Assembly (NCBI RefSeq): GCF_032362555.1
Contig: NC_083507.1
Coordinates: 3,289,001 to 3,353,000 of the forward strand
Source: Amyelois transitella
Lineage: Eukaryota > Arthropoda > Insecta > Lepidoptera > Pyralidae
Direction of reading: 5' to 3'
DNA length: 64,000 bases
In this document: piece after piece, positions 44,986 through 56,519 of the stretch
Layout: the number at the start of each line of letters is the position of its first letter
How positions within the stretch are numbered: the stretch's first letter is position 1
Position numbers and translations under genes: made by a program
The notes under the pieces: generated by a model
The model's database searches: none
Seen by the model: only the letters and a program-made list of their open reading frames with translations
Told to the model about the DNA's origin: nothing

Positions 44986-45604
44986 AATATCTTGCTTTGA
45001 GACATTCTCTTCAAAGCTCGACCTTTCTGAACTAAGGTGAGAGGATGAACTCTACATTGGCAATTGAATGTTAGTAAATCCGAAAGTGATTTTGTCGTTT
45101 GTTTGTCTGTTACCTCATCACGCTTTATCCTCGCAGCCAATCGCAGCTATAGGTATGAAGGAAGTACCTTTGAATATGGAAAAAGACCGATCTTGAAGAA
45201 TTAAAGAATGCAGAAAAAAATAAGGGCATACTTGTATGGGTTTCATGAGAGAATAATATCTGAACGTACAACTCAATGTACAGCTGAAAGCACTCAATGA
45301 ATTAATGCGAATTCTTGACGACGACTTTGCGACGGGAGTGAAGTCTCCGGCAAATTCTTGTTTATCCTTGTACGTTTTATAATTTGCAAAGAATATATGT
45401 TACACAATTCAACCAATCAAATGATTCATTTGTATAAAGATGGTAGTAATAATATTAAAATAAATGAATTTTCTAACAATGTGTTGTGCGTGTTACGTAA
45501 TATTTGATTGAGGCTTGTCACACCAAAAGGGTGTTGTTATTATGTGAGGGTATGGACCTCTTTTATAATTAATAGAATACTCTCTGCCTTTTGTCGTTCT
45601 ATTA

Positions 45605-45830
45605 CATTCATACATATAATCATATACCTTGCGTGGTAGAGAGAGCCAACAATATTGAAAAGACTTATCAGTCTTCCACATTCAGCTGTTTAGCCACATT
45701 CAGCTCTTTGACAGGTTGCTAGCCCATCACCAAAAAGAAGAAGCCAAAGTTTATATGCCTTTCCCTTAGTTGTCTTTTACAATATCCATGGGAATAGTGG
45801 TCCTATTATGTTTTCTATTGAGGAAGATAA
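45605..45830 (-). mobile_element. (TATG)n-tailed short retroposon, copy 7 (degenerate)
   Basis: catacatataatcatatacc, ggtagagagagccaacaat, tttgacaggttgctagccc and ttttacaatatccatgggaa keep the order of the family consensus with several changes. Confidence 0.65.
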
Positions 45831-45934
45831 AGAAGTTATGATTACATTAAACGCTCTCAGTGTTTTTCATTCACAGCCAGCTCGTATATTTTTTATGCAT
45901 ACAACCATGGAATTACGTATTTTTTTAAGAAAGA

Positions 45935-46040
45935 GTACGCAGCGTCTTCCTCTTTTCACTTACCACAATCCCTGCATACTACTGTAGCTTAATTCACTTT
46001 AATTACCCCTTTTATGCGAGCTGGTCAAATACAGGGCATT
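45935..46040 (-). mobile_element. LINE 3'-end fragment
   Basis: cttttcacttaccacaatcc, ctgcatactactgtagctta and ccccttttatgcgagctgg align with 42005-42080. Confidence 0.55.
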
Positions 46041-47029
46041 TTTTATAATTATTTTTTATTGCATTTCGTAGCACGCTTGCCCAGCATTGGTGTGGGCTGA
46101 GTATAAATGGATTTCGTACGATTTTCGTGGGTGAGATGTTATCGTCAATATGTACTATTACATCGAATACAAATACCTATTTTGAATCCCAATACGATGG
46201 GCCAAGAGGTTGCGCAACGTTTCAGTAAGAACTCGCAAAGAATATACATCAGACCGGTTATTTGGCATAAAATTCGCGAGTATTCCATTTTATATAATAT
46301 GTTTTTAGGCTTTTTTTACTATTGTTACATGATATATTGACAAAAATGCGATAGTCTACCTAACTCTTAAAAGATTCAATTTTTAACATAGTTTGTCTAA
46401 TAAATATGACCACTTCAACAGATTATATTCCTCATACAATAATTTTAATGGCCGACATAGCTTTGGAACCTTTTTTTTTGGCATATTTACCTATAAATTT
46501 AAATCAGCCCTTTTTATTTTAAACTCATTTAACGAATACAACGTAGTTCACCTTACAGGTACAAAAAAGTTGATATTTAAAGTCAATTTTCCTCCCATTT
46601 TCGTCTGTAGTCCAACATCAGGTACCGCTATGGGGTCAAGACCAGCGGTGGGGTAATGAAGGACATCGGCAGTCTGCGCACACGCCGCTTCCGTTACACT
46701 ATTCTGATATAACTATGACATTTTGCCCATTGGGACCGCAAGTCGGACAGTAAAGTGTGCCAGCGTAACGCGGACGCAGTCATACAATACCACCTGACAT
46801 ATATTTACATATATGGTAATGATGACATTATTTGAAAAACAAATAGGTAGCTCATGGCATAGTTTAATCAAATAAACCTAATCTATTAAAAATACCATTA
46901 CATTACAGGTGTATGTCATATATTATTTAATTTCATTAAAATTATGTATGATCCAAATTCCTTATGGTAAACTTTAAATGATAGAAAAAAAAGGTCAAGT
47001 CAAGATGTACCCAAAACCGAAGACGTGCT

Positions 47030-47105
47030 TGCGTAAAGATATAATGTGGATGAAGCGAAAGAAGTATGCAAGGAGCGTAGCTACAAGAAAGATGTCTCTG
47101 GGATA
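47030..47105 (+). mobile_element. LINE 3'-end fragment
   Basis: aatgtggatgaagcgaaaga, agtatgcaaggagcgtagct and acaagaaagatgtctctggg align with the DEAKEVC coding part of the LINE tail. Confidence 0.55.
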
Positions 47106-47875
47106 CAATAATTTAAAGTGACACATCTCATAATGGTAATCAATATCCTGAATGTCACAGAACTCAGAGAACGCTCGGTCCACTAATGGTAGAATTTCTT
47201 TGGTTCGTGTTGAATACTAAAGCAATATTATTGATTCACTATATTCATAACGGTATCAATTAAAACGGGACCTCATTGTCTCCCATATTTTATTTGGTTT
47301 CATATAAATTATGGAACCTTTAATGAATTAATGAGAAGGACGATCCGGTTTTGTAAGGCAAACTGTTAGTTAATGCATTTGGCATTTAGTATAATATACA
47401 TTGTTTTTGCAATAATGTTTAAATCAAATTAAAAAGATTGTTGGAAACTAAAGATTTTAATATCGTTGAAGTGAAAATGTTCATATCAACTAAAACCTTT
47501 TACGTAAAAGTAATTAATTACTCTTATAATTGAATATAACCTTAAAATTTTTATATGTAGATATATGTAGGTACTTAATTTATGTCGATATTTCAGCCAT
47601 CACACGAAATCGTCAGTTTTAATGGAAGTTATTCATAGCTTTATAACTTGTTGACCTCTCTCTTTGCGCATATAATCATTTTGAGTTATTTCATAGGTAG
47701 GTACAATCCTCATCAATTTTTCAAGAAGTTTTCAATATGCTACGTTATATCCAGATACGCGTGGATTTAGTTATCTTTTAAGTTGACCAAATTATCGATA
47801 CAGGTGAATTTTAAACAGTTCAGTAGTTTCAAATTTACCAATCAAAATGTTATGTTTAAAGATTTAGTAAAGTGC

Positions 47876-48092
47876 CGTGTGGCATTTTCCTGGCACCAAT
47901 AGAAAAAAGAATAGAACCACTTGGTCTCTTTCCTATGGATGTAAAATGCGACTAAAGGAAACGCGCATAAACTTGGGATACTTATTTTAGGTGATGGGCT
48001 AGCAGCGCTGTCACTATTTAAATCTCAATTCTATCATTAAGCCTAACAGCTAAACGTGGCGATATAGACATGATTATATATATATGTATGCA
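47876..48092 (+). mobile_element. (TATG)n-tailed short retroposon, copy 8
   Basis: It opens gtgccgtgtggcattttcct and ends atagacatgattatatatat then atgtatg. The segment covering the paired cttttcaagactg region is deleted. Confidence 0.7.
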
Positions 48093-48689
48093 TTTAGTAA
48101 AGCCATATGAGATCTGCTCACTGATCTCCATAGTGTATATTATAGATCAGTTGACCTGCTGGACTGTAAATAATCGTGTTTGACTCAATAATGGTTCCGT
48201 GAACGCTACCTTTTTTAAATAAAATTCTTTTGTTTTCATTATCGGGCCCTTTTTTATATGACACCAATTACTTTCACAACTTATTCAATACTGTTTTTGT
48301 ACTTACATATACTTTGTTTGCACACAAATATTTTTTATTGTGGAATTAACTAAACTTTATTGCATCTAAAATAATATACAATAGATAGACTTAATACCAT
48401 AATAATCTACCAATCGACCTTTCAGACCAAACTGAGTCTTCAGCTGTGTAACAAAATATAATAATCTCCATCTTAAGTCAATTGATTTGCTATTTACTTA
48501 CAGCTGTTTCGGGTTCAAAAGGCTACTAAAATGCTATCTTCGTTTTGACATTTCGATTACATAAGTGTAAGTTGTGTAACCGGTCGGCACATTCGTAAGA
48601 TTTCCATTTCAAGGTGGACTGCTGGCTTAAGATGTGATAAGACAGCCTATGCTCGAATTGGGAATCATCTTAATTGGCATAGTTAAAAT

Positions 48690-49230
48690 AGGATTAGATC
48701 GTCGGTGGTCAAACCGATGAGGTGACCGAATAAGATGCGTGAAGCGCATGGAGGCACAGGTTTAAAAATTACCTCGATACATACATACATACATATGGTC
48801 ACGTCTATATCCCTTGTGGGCCTTGTGCCACGCTCAGCTATTTTTTGGCTTAATGATAGAATTGAGATTCAAATAGTGACAGGTTGCTAGCCCATCGCCT
48901 AAAAGAAGAATCCAAAGTTCGTAAGCCTTTCCCTTAGTCGCCTTTTACGACATCCGTAGGGAAGAGATGGAGTAGTCCTATTCTTTTTTCTATTGGTGCC
49001 GGCAACCACACGGCATATTATATTATTACCTCGATCATGCACCAAAGACTCATTTTTGGTATAGATAAGTTGGAATACTAACCGATCTTATGATGAGAGA
49101 AAACATCGTGAGGAAAACTGCACATCAGGCAATTGGATGTGTAACGATGATCCAATATGGTTAGGTTTCCGTGTAAAGCCTCCCGACTTCTCTCGAACGA
49201 GTCAAAGATGTTATGAGACTAATGCCTGGA
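48690..49230 (+). mobile_element. tRNA-headed SINE interrupted by a younger retroposon
   Basis: The SINE head (48690-48778) and body (49025-49230) are split by a (TATG)n-tailed element at 48779-49024. The sequence attacctcgat is present on both sides (48768-48778 and 49025-49035) as the target-site duplication. The body contains ggaaaactgcacatcaggca and gatccaatatggttaggttt, as in 14494-14860. Confidence 0.8.
48779..49024 (-). mobile_element. (TATG)n-tailed short retroposon, copy 9, nested in a SINE
   Basis: A near full-length copy from acatacatacatacatatgg to ccacacggcatattat, flanked by an 11-bp exact target-site duplication (attacctcgat). Confidence 0.85.
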
Positions 49231-49316
49231 GGAAAAAGCTGTCAAAATTGGATTATGAAAATAAAAAAAAGTGTGCCGCGTGCTTACTTTAGCAAAGGAT
49301 GACTTCATTTCCTGTG

Positions 49317-49371
49317 GCTTATATTTCCATAGTTGCCTTGTACGCCACAAGGCAACTATGGAAATATAAGC
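49317..49371. repeat. Perfect inverted repeat, 24-nt arms, 7-nt loop
   Basis: Arms 49317-49340 and 49348-49371 are exact reverse complements around tacgcca. It lies in the gene desert, just upstream of a fragment of the (TATG)n family. Confidence 0.9.
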
Positions 49372-49479
49372 ACATTTATCTAGCTAGCAAGCTTACATGG
49401 TCTGGAAGGGAAGAAAAACATATTGTGCGGGTTCTTGTTTCCATGCAAATTGTAAAAGCCAATCAATGGAAAGGCTCAT

Positions 49480-49640
49480 GAACTTGGGATACTTCTAGCA
49501 ACCTATCACTTTTTTTATTTCAATTCCATAATTTTATGAGCTTAACAGCTCACCGTGGTCTTTCTGTTTTTTCAAAACTTGGCTCTATCTACCCCTTAAG
49601 GTAAAAAGACGTAATTATGTATATATATATATATATATAT
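49480..49640 (+). mobile_element. (TATG)n-tailed short retroposon, partial copy 10, with (TA)n tract
   Basis: gaacttgggatacttctagc, aacctatcact, tcaaaacttggctctatcta and aaaagacgtaattatgtata correspond to the 3' half. It runs into a (TA)n microsatellite at 49620-49640. Confidence 0.6.
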
Positions 49641-49965
49641 GTGTTAACACCAATGATTTTGAAAGATACATTGCCCTATGACATACAACGACTTGTTCGA
49701 AAAACGACATTTCCGAGAATGCCCCGTATGAAGCAGTATTAATTTCCTGCTGATATTTTACGAGATGCGATGTTGGTTATTTATTTCTCTTGTTTTACCT
49801 GTAAAAAGTGTACACGTCAATGACAATATAAGTTCATCTGTTCAGCTTTAAAAAAAGAAGAAGATAAAATTTTATTCACGCAGTTTTAAATAGTTCTGTA
49901 ACTTTATGAAACCAGTATATACTGAGTTTTATACTATTTTTTAGATTGTTGATAAGCCACTGTAT

Positions 49966-50037
49966 ATTTGTTCTACGTGTGTGTTTTCCAATAATTCACA
50001 CAGGTGAATTATTGGAAAACACACACGTAGAACAAAT
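49966..50037. repeat. Perfect inverted repeat, 34-nt arms, 4-nt loop
   Basis: Arms 49966-49999 and 50004-50037 are exact reverse complements around acag, giving a 72-nt near-complete palindrome. It is the tightest of the long hairpins in this window. Confidence 0.93.
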
Positions 50038-51049
50038 AAAAACAGATATAGTTTTATCCAATATCCATACCATGTGCTGAAGAACTGATGTAAATTGTTT
50101 AATTGCCAGTAAATTACTAAGAAGAATGCTCGCTAGCAGCGCACGATCAATTTCACTTTTACATTGAAAGCAATAACGAAGTCTGTTTAATTTGTTAAGA
50201 CAATATAACTAGATAACTCTGCGTTTTTAGAACTTTCTCTCTGAAACATGAAGTTCTGGGTTCGCTTCCCGGTCAAATTAAGGTGGAAAATTAGTTCTGA
50301 GTTTCTGGAGTTATGGATATTTTTTATTCATAAATGTTATCGGGTCAGGGTAATAATACCTACAGAATTTTGAAATATAATAATAAAAAAATATGTCGAG
50401 TTCGTTTTAAAACATCATTGCATTAGACATTACCCAATGACGAGTGCATTGAAATTAATTCGTGACTTCGATTGAGCTTCTTCCTCATTTGATATTTAAA
50501 AATAAAATTAAAGAGTCTTTGCGATTACGAAGTAAATCTATTAGAGACGTAGCGTCTGACTTCAAACTGTTAATATCGGGATGAATTATTTTTTCTAATT
50601 GACATAATAGAAGGCAACTAAAAACATAAACTAAATTTATACGTTCTGTCTATTGCGGATCCCGAATTTTGAAGCAATCGGGAATAAACTTTGGCAAGAG
50701 AGAAAGAAAAAAAGCGAACGTTAACGTTACAGTTTGTCACAAGAAAAATTTAGATAATAATAATAAAAAAAAAATAGAGAAATCCTTAAAATAACGTTAC
50801 GTAAAAAAAACGTTTATCCGCATTAACCGCAAAAGCTTTTGTATTTTTCTTTTGACCTTGGACTCCAAAAATCCGCAATATAGGTAAAAAGTAGTAGTAG
50901 TAAATTTTACAATGATCAACCAATTGAAACGATCTTAATATAAATTCATTTGACGCAAAAATTAAGTCTTGGTCTTAACTAGGTCTTGCCTCAATAAATA
51001 CGTAAGTAAATACGTAGTCTGTGTTTAAACTTACTATTTAATCTTATTT

Positions 51050-51055
51050 TTTATT
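51050..51055 (-). terminator. Possible lipase poly(A) signal
   Basis: TTTATT on the plus strand is AATAAA in the sense of the lipase gene, about 170 bp past its stop codon. Confidence 0.4.
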
Positions 51056-51224
51056 TTATAAATTAAATTTATGTTAACACTATACAATTGTTCAGTAACA
51101 ATCAACGCGCATCGGAAATACTCGAATATCTTAGCGGATTTTGAATAATTTTTCGCTCTGACAGCCATAAGGGATGGCCACGCGAAAACTACGTTAAAAA
51201 AGCTATCAGTTTTGCAATTTTTCT

Positions 51225-52487
51225 CTAATTGAGCCACCTTAAATATTCAAATATTTTGAGGAACACCAATCCAGGTGCCAATTTGCCCCAAACATGATTA
51301 TGATGACTCCATCCCGGTTCGGGTACCACAAAATTCTCTAAAAGGTTAGGCAATTTTGAGGTTAATGTAGCTATGTCCTTTAAGGACGACAACCAATCAT
51401 TTCGCCCTGTAATTAAAACTACTGGCGCCGTTATACGAGAAACATTATACTCTGGAGCTGTAGTTCTGCCATACCTTAAAATATTTCCTGTGGATCCTTC
51501 ATCGTAACGCTGAAATCGCTTAGATTGGATGAGCTGTCCAAAATGTGCGATGCTTTTAGAGGAACTGCCACTTAGCAAGTGACCAAACGCAATCGCTAAT
51601 GTCTTCCCGGGTATACCACTTTTGTAGCCGGTGGTAGCCGCAAGTGTAGCGCTGCACAGGTCGTCAGAAGAAACCTGACACAAATATTCTAAAATTAAAT
51701 GTGTCAGTTGATGGCTTGCTAACAATTCGCTGTATCCAGCTGAATCTAAGAATATCTTCAATTGCTGTGTTACATGTGATAGTAGCTTCGGAATAGGGCT
51801 CACGATGTTTGACATCCACGCCACTGGAGCAAGGAGTATGGAAACTTGGATCTTGTCATTGTATTTAGGTCTCAGTGATGCCATTGCCAAAAAGTCCGTA
51901 GTACCTTGTGAATGTCCAATATAATTTATTTTCTGTCGCCGAGTAACAGCCAAAATGTAGTCTATGACTGCAGGTAGATCAAAGTTTCCGTGTTCGTCGA
52001 ATGAGTAATTCCAAAACTTTACATCTTTATCAGGATTGAGCTTGATGTGTCTTCTCGAGTATTTGTTACCTCTGTGATTAGGAGTCCAGACATCATAGCA
52101 ATTTTGAGCGAGCAAATAACCAAGACCTCTTTGTTTTCCTGCTACAATCCATACGTCCGAAGTATCAAATATGCCGTGCATAAGCAAAACAGGATACCCG
52201 GTTTCTATTCCACATGTACTCAAAATCCTAAAGACGGTTAGGACATAGCCATCTTCTGTAGTAACAGTATGTTGTTCAGTATGGTAGCCATGTTTGCTGC
52301 TCAGTTCGGTAAAGTTGAGGTAAGTATCTTCGTAGTAACCCAAAGCCTTCTTGAGAGGTCGCGTCTCAGGGATGGAATACGATATGAGCCCGTTAGGTCG
52401 AGTGCCACGTTGTGTACCGACATTGCACGCGCATATAGTTATAATTAATATCCTTAGCATTGTTCTGATTTGCTTCACTAGTTCCAT
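51225..52487 (-). CDS. Secreted acid lipase (lipase 3 / lysosomal acid lipase-like), intronless
   Basis: A single 420-residue exon. An N-terminal hydrophobic segment (MLRILIITICACNVG, residues 10-24) is a probable signal peptide. The AB-hydrolase-associated lipase region follows (GYHTEQHTVTTEDGYVLTVF, about 67-86), then the oxyanion segment LLMHGIFDTSDVW, the nucleophile elbow GHSQG with Ser193, the acid GRNDW with Asp364, and the histidine motif SHHNHVWG with His395 in the catalytic place. The family motif is usually NHxDF; here the Asp is Asn397 and the Phe is His398. N-x-S/T sequons occur at NFT, NYS and NVS. The family hydrolyses acylglycerols or sterol esters, in insects often in gut or fat body. 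The first ATG is chosen because an upstream TATA box fits a short 5' UTR. The gene is isolated in a gene desert. Confidence 0.94.
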   Translation of the reverse strand: MELVKQIRTMLRILIITICACNVGTQRGTRPNGLISYSIPETRPLKKALGYYEDTYLNFTELSSKHGYHTEQHTVTTEDGYVLTVFRILSTCGIETGYPVLLMHGIFDTSDVWIVAGKQRGLGYLLAQNCYDVWTPNHRGNKYSRRHIKLNPDKDVKFWNYSFDEHGNFDLPAVIDYILAVTRRQKINYIGHSQGTTDFLAMASLRPKYNDKIQVSILLAPVAWMSNIVSPIPKLLSHVTQQLKIFLDSAGYSELLASHQLTHLILEYLCQVSSDDLCSATLAATTGYKSGIPGKTLAIAFGHLLSGSSSKSIAHFGQLIQSKRFQRYDEGSTGNILRYGRTTAPEYNVSRITAPVVLITGRNDWLSSLKDIATLTSKLPNLLENFVVPEPGWSHHNHVWGKLAPGLVFLKIFEYLRWLN

Positions 52488-52553
52488 TTGTTTGTTTACG
52501 TTTTACACTTGAAGTTAACAATGATATGGATTAAATGTGTTCTGCGTAAACAG

Positions 52554-52561
52554 TTTTATAA
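52554..52561 (-). promoter_or_regulatory. TATA box of the lipase gene
   Basis: The minus strand reads ttataaaac about 65 bp upstream of the lipase ATG. A start about 30 nt downstream would leave a 5' UTR of some 40 nt. Confidence 0.6.
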
Positions 52562-53914
52562 GAACCAACTGACCTCAAGCTAAAGGTCTATAAGAAACCA
52601 TGGAAACTCGTAATGTAACAAAGGATCTGTTATTTTCAATTTTATAGATATTGTTAAGGAAAACTGTTTGTTTTTTTGGGGAATTTATAAGTACAGATTA
52701 AAAAACGTTGCACTTGTTTTTTGAAATCTGTATTGGGGCAATTTTGCTTTTAACACAATTTTCTTTTCTTCCTACATATCGAAATATTCTAATAAACTAT
52801 GACCGAATTCTTAGGAAATCTATATGAAAGAAAATGATCGTTTGTTGAAACTCGAATAGTAAATATTGTTGTATTTACTGTCGAGATGACTGCATGAGAA
52901 ACATATGGTTGTGGTTACATTCTGAGGCGTTTGAAAAATAATATCAAATTAGAATCAATTGTTACATCAAGTGTCAGTATTTTATAAAATTATGTTTACA
53001 ATAATATCTAACAATGAATGAATTTTTGAAGGTGATAAGGGTAGGCACAGACTTTGCATAATAGTTATTATGCATTTATGCCCATATAGAAATTTTGTCA
53101 CAACCGCAGATATTAGAAATATACTTAGAAAGTAAACGGCTTAATTAATTAAAATGTTTTTGATAAAACCGATTAAATTGACGTACAATAACAGAAACTG
53201 CTACCTAAACTTTTAGATGAGACTTGGCTTTTTTAATCTAGGTCCTTATATAATCCTTGTGCAGAACATGATGAGTCTATGTCATATATTACCTATATAG
53301 GTATAGCTGTGACTAGATCGCTAGTAAACTATTGGATCCCTTTAACTTGATTATTCGAAAAGATACAGCTTTTTCATACTAAATGTTTATGGATCAGTCA
53401 GAAACCACCACTTAGCCTCCTGGATATTCCACTTAAATAAATAGTACGTAGTTAGTTCATATTTTGTACAAAAATATCATTGATTATTTATAAAAAAAAA
53501 AAACATTTATGTGTGCTCATCCTAAAAAGGCCCTTGCTCTTCTGTTACGTCTTTATTCCATAATTTCCGTATACTCCCATACCTACAAACCTTGACGAAG
53601 AGTGGGTAACTGCCGCTTAATGGTACGTAAACGCTGTATTGTATTGCTTTTTAGTATGGAGGACATTTTAGATAGGGCAAAGATGACAATAGGGATGGGT
53701 ATTTTTGTTATTTACTTCTTCTTCTAAGATGCTTCGCTCCTGCGTGAATTTTCAGGTAATAAGCAATATCATTTGTTACTCCTGAAGGTATTGTCTACCT
53801 TTGTGCAAAATGTTATCAAAATTGCTTTAGTGCTATTGAGTTTATTCGTTACAAGCAAAAACAAATTTAGAAAGAGTGCTTACCTGTTTTTTCTCATTCT
53901 CCCTTAATATTGTT

Positions 53915-53947
53915 CATAAAATTTAATATTCAATATTAAATTTTATG
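53915..53947. repeat. Perfect palindrome, 16-nt arms, 1-nt spacer
   Basis: cataaaatttaatatt at 53915-53930 and its reverse complement at 53932-53947 flank a single c. The low complexity makes it less remarkable than the longer ones. Confidence 0.75.
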
Positions 53948-54524
53948 CAATATTAAAGCCTCGGACAAAATCTCTCTTCCAATTTTCCTCGCTGCTTTTG
54001 TGATTTTACATTATTTTCTTTATGTTCAATTCGTAGGTGATTTTGGTGCAATAAAGTGTTTACATACTTTAGTCTACAAGTTCAAAGGATAAGAGTTCGT
54101 TAAGTCCCGGGCCAATGTTATTAATAAATATATAATTAAAACTCATAGTCGCTTTTTATATTAATATTCAGAGAATCACCATCACCTCTGTTTTCCTGTA
54201 CATCGTTTAAAGGCACCACTTAAGTTCAAGGTTGAAAATAAAGGTTTATTTTTGAGTAAGTTTTAAGATGATTATTATAGAGGTAGTTTAAATTGCTTGC
54301 ATGATCCGGTTTCCTTGTGGTGACAAATGCTCACTCAGAGCTTAGGTTACTTACCGCACGCATTGCCTCATAAAAAGAAATACCAGCTGCCTATTGTACT
54401 CGTTTAGTCCAGTGTAGGCACTACTAGCTTTTCTATAAACATATTGCCTTTACAGATGATTTTAAAAACCTATAGCTATGAAGAAGAAATACGCATAGCT
54501 ATAGATTTCAAGCTTCTTCTTCCT

Positions 54525-54580
54525 CTTCCTCCTGGCGTTCGTCCCGGTTACACCCTCACGTTTCTGGAGAGGAGCCCACA
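54525..54580 (-). mobile_element. tRNA-SINE 3' fragment
   Basis: ctggcgttcgtcccggttac and accctcacgtttctggagag match the reverse of the terminal part of the SINE family. Confidence 0.45.
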
Positions 54581-55959
54581 TAACGCCTTTATAACCGTTA
54601 TCAATCGAACAAGCTCCATTTCAGTGTTTTTATTTTAGACATTTCTATAAGGATTCCCGAGAAACACGATTTTCACGTAAATTGACGAATTTGACGTATC
54701 GTAAATTGCATTATGAACAGTGAAAAATGATCGCCGATTATTCGGAACTTCTCGAAGGACTGTAGGTATATCTCAATAAATTATAGGCAAAAATATGCTC
54801 ATATGATTTGTATTTCCTGTATATCATGTAAATAAAACTATTATATTTTTTTTTCTTTACAAATCCTATGTGTGTGTCATATTTGAAATTTTATGGTACC
54901 CGGATGACACAGGCTATGTCGTGTAGATATTTAATTACGGCTTGTTTTCTGCTCCCAAATGATCGCGGAAGGGTTTGTTATGTAAATTTTAGTTTATTTT
55001 AAAAATAAACAAAGACGTGCACGTATTACGTGACTTATAAATATTTGGAGCTCCGGTTTAAGGAAAGATCAAATTCCACCGCTTGTACGGTTGATATCAG
55101 ATCCTGTTTAGTCGAAATATAATGTAGGATATTTATATTTTATGGACCCTTCATAAAATGATGATTTACGTAACGTCTGGTTTTTAAGCAAAATTGGCAT
55201 TAGGAGGACACACGGGGTAGACAGAGCCAGTAGTAACAAGATTAAAAGGCCACTGTAGCTGTATAACTAATACACACAGGCCCACATTATACTTAAAGTA
55301 AATCGGAACATATATTTTCTAAAGATCAAAAAATACCACATAAAGTAGTTGTTAGTGGTGTTCCAGCAGCAATGATTTCTGAGTTTAGGTTTGAGCACAA
55401 AAATTCCACTTTATCTAGGTATATACCTACTGTTGCCTGTGCGAACATTTACCCGCTTACCCCTCTGCAAAAGAGACGTGATCATTTGTATGTATGAAAC
55501 CTGAAGCTCATACAATCACACATTCAAATATCCGGGTACACTGTAGGTCACTAACCGTTCGATACTAAGTACTCTCGTGATTCCAATGACCTTTCACTGC
55601 TCATCCCGGCAAATGTCAGATTGAGAAATTGTTGAGCGTCGCAAATTATGAAATTTGAATATGTGTCATCGATTTTTCAGAGTTCTATCGATACTCGATT
55701 TTGGTTGTCTGATAATTTTTGTTTTCGATATATTTACTGATAATAAAGTTAATACAAAAAATTTGTACAGATTGAGCTAGTACCAGAATAAGTTTAGGAC
55801 TTGTGTGAGGAGATAGTTACTCAAAGGTCCTAAAAACAGAAACTCTATTACTATTTTCTCTCTTAGCCGCTAAACTAAGCTTGAAATTCGGTAACATATG
55901 ATTCTAATCTTAAAGAGAATGATACCAAAATTTTTCCTTTCATTGGGCGTAAGGGGGCC

Positions 55960-56240
55960 ATACTATATCTCCGGGCGCGCAAGTCAGCCTCACTTGCACC
56001 CGATGCGCCCGATTTATAAACAGACGAGGCTCTTATGATCATCCTCAAGCACTGAAGTCAGTGGTGGGTATGAGGTCCGTATCCCCCTTTTATGACTTCC
56101 ACGCATCGCAACGCCTCAAGTGTTTGCCGACACTTGGTTACTCGCCTGGCTGCGATGTCGGATGAGTCTTGGAGCATGAGGTATTAAGGATCCCCGGGTG
56201 AAATCGATTTCTCAACCAACGAATATGGCTACCAATTTAA
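55960..56240. other. GC-richer block of unknown nature
   Basis: The block (cgggcgcgcaagtcagcctc, gcatcgcaacgcctcaagtg, gatccccgggtgaaatcgat) differs in composition from its AT-rich flanks and has no long ORF. It is probably an old repeat, but no second copy was found in the window. Confidence 0.35.
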
Positions 56241-56257
56241 CTCCATGGATACAGCAT

Positions 56258-56519
56258 ATACATACATACATATGGTCACGTCTATATCACTTGTGGACTA
56301 GACAGAGACAACAGTCTTGAAAAGACTGAATGGCAACGTTCAGCTATTTGGGTTAATGATAGAATTGAGATTTAAATAGTGATAGGTTGCTAGCCCATCG
56401 CCTAAAAAAAGAATCCCAAGTTTGTAAGCCTATCCCTTAGTCGCCTTTTACGACATCCATGGGAAAGAGATGGAGTGGTCCTATTCTTTTTTGTATTGGT
56501 GCCGGGAACCACACGGCAG
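56258..56519 (-). mobile_element. (TATG)n-tailed short retroposon, copy 11
   Basis: A near full-length copy from acatacatacatatggtcac to gggaaccacacggcag, with the full internal order of family motifs. Confidence 0.82.

Larger units (their letters stand above)
38000..51200. other. Gene-poor, retroposon-rich stretch
   Basis: No multi-exon gene could be built on either strand here. It holds many (TATG)n-tailed retroposons, LINE tails, tRNA-SINE fragments, RTE-like ends and two long perfect hairpins. Weak coding candidates at 40206-40463, 42869-43045 and 44359-44535 (all minus) are listed separately. A GC-richer island at 43700-43860 contains a TGACGTCA (CRE-type) palindrome with no supporting ORF. 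Confidence 0.55.

Noticed and set aside
49966-50037. Pre-miRNA interpretation of the long hairpins
   Set aside because: The arms are perfectly paired with loops of 4 to 11 nt, unlike usual animal pre-miRNAs, and no arm is recognised as a known miRNA.
51034-51237. 67-codon minus-strand ORF after the lipase
   Set aside because: It overlaps the end of the lipase and lies in its 3' UTR in another frame; the Lys/Ile/Asn-rich end reflects AT-rich sequence.
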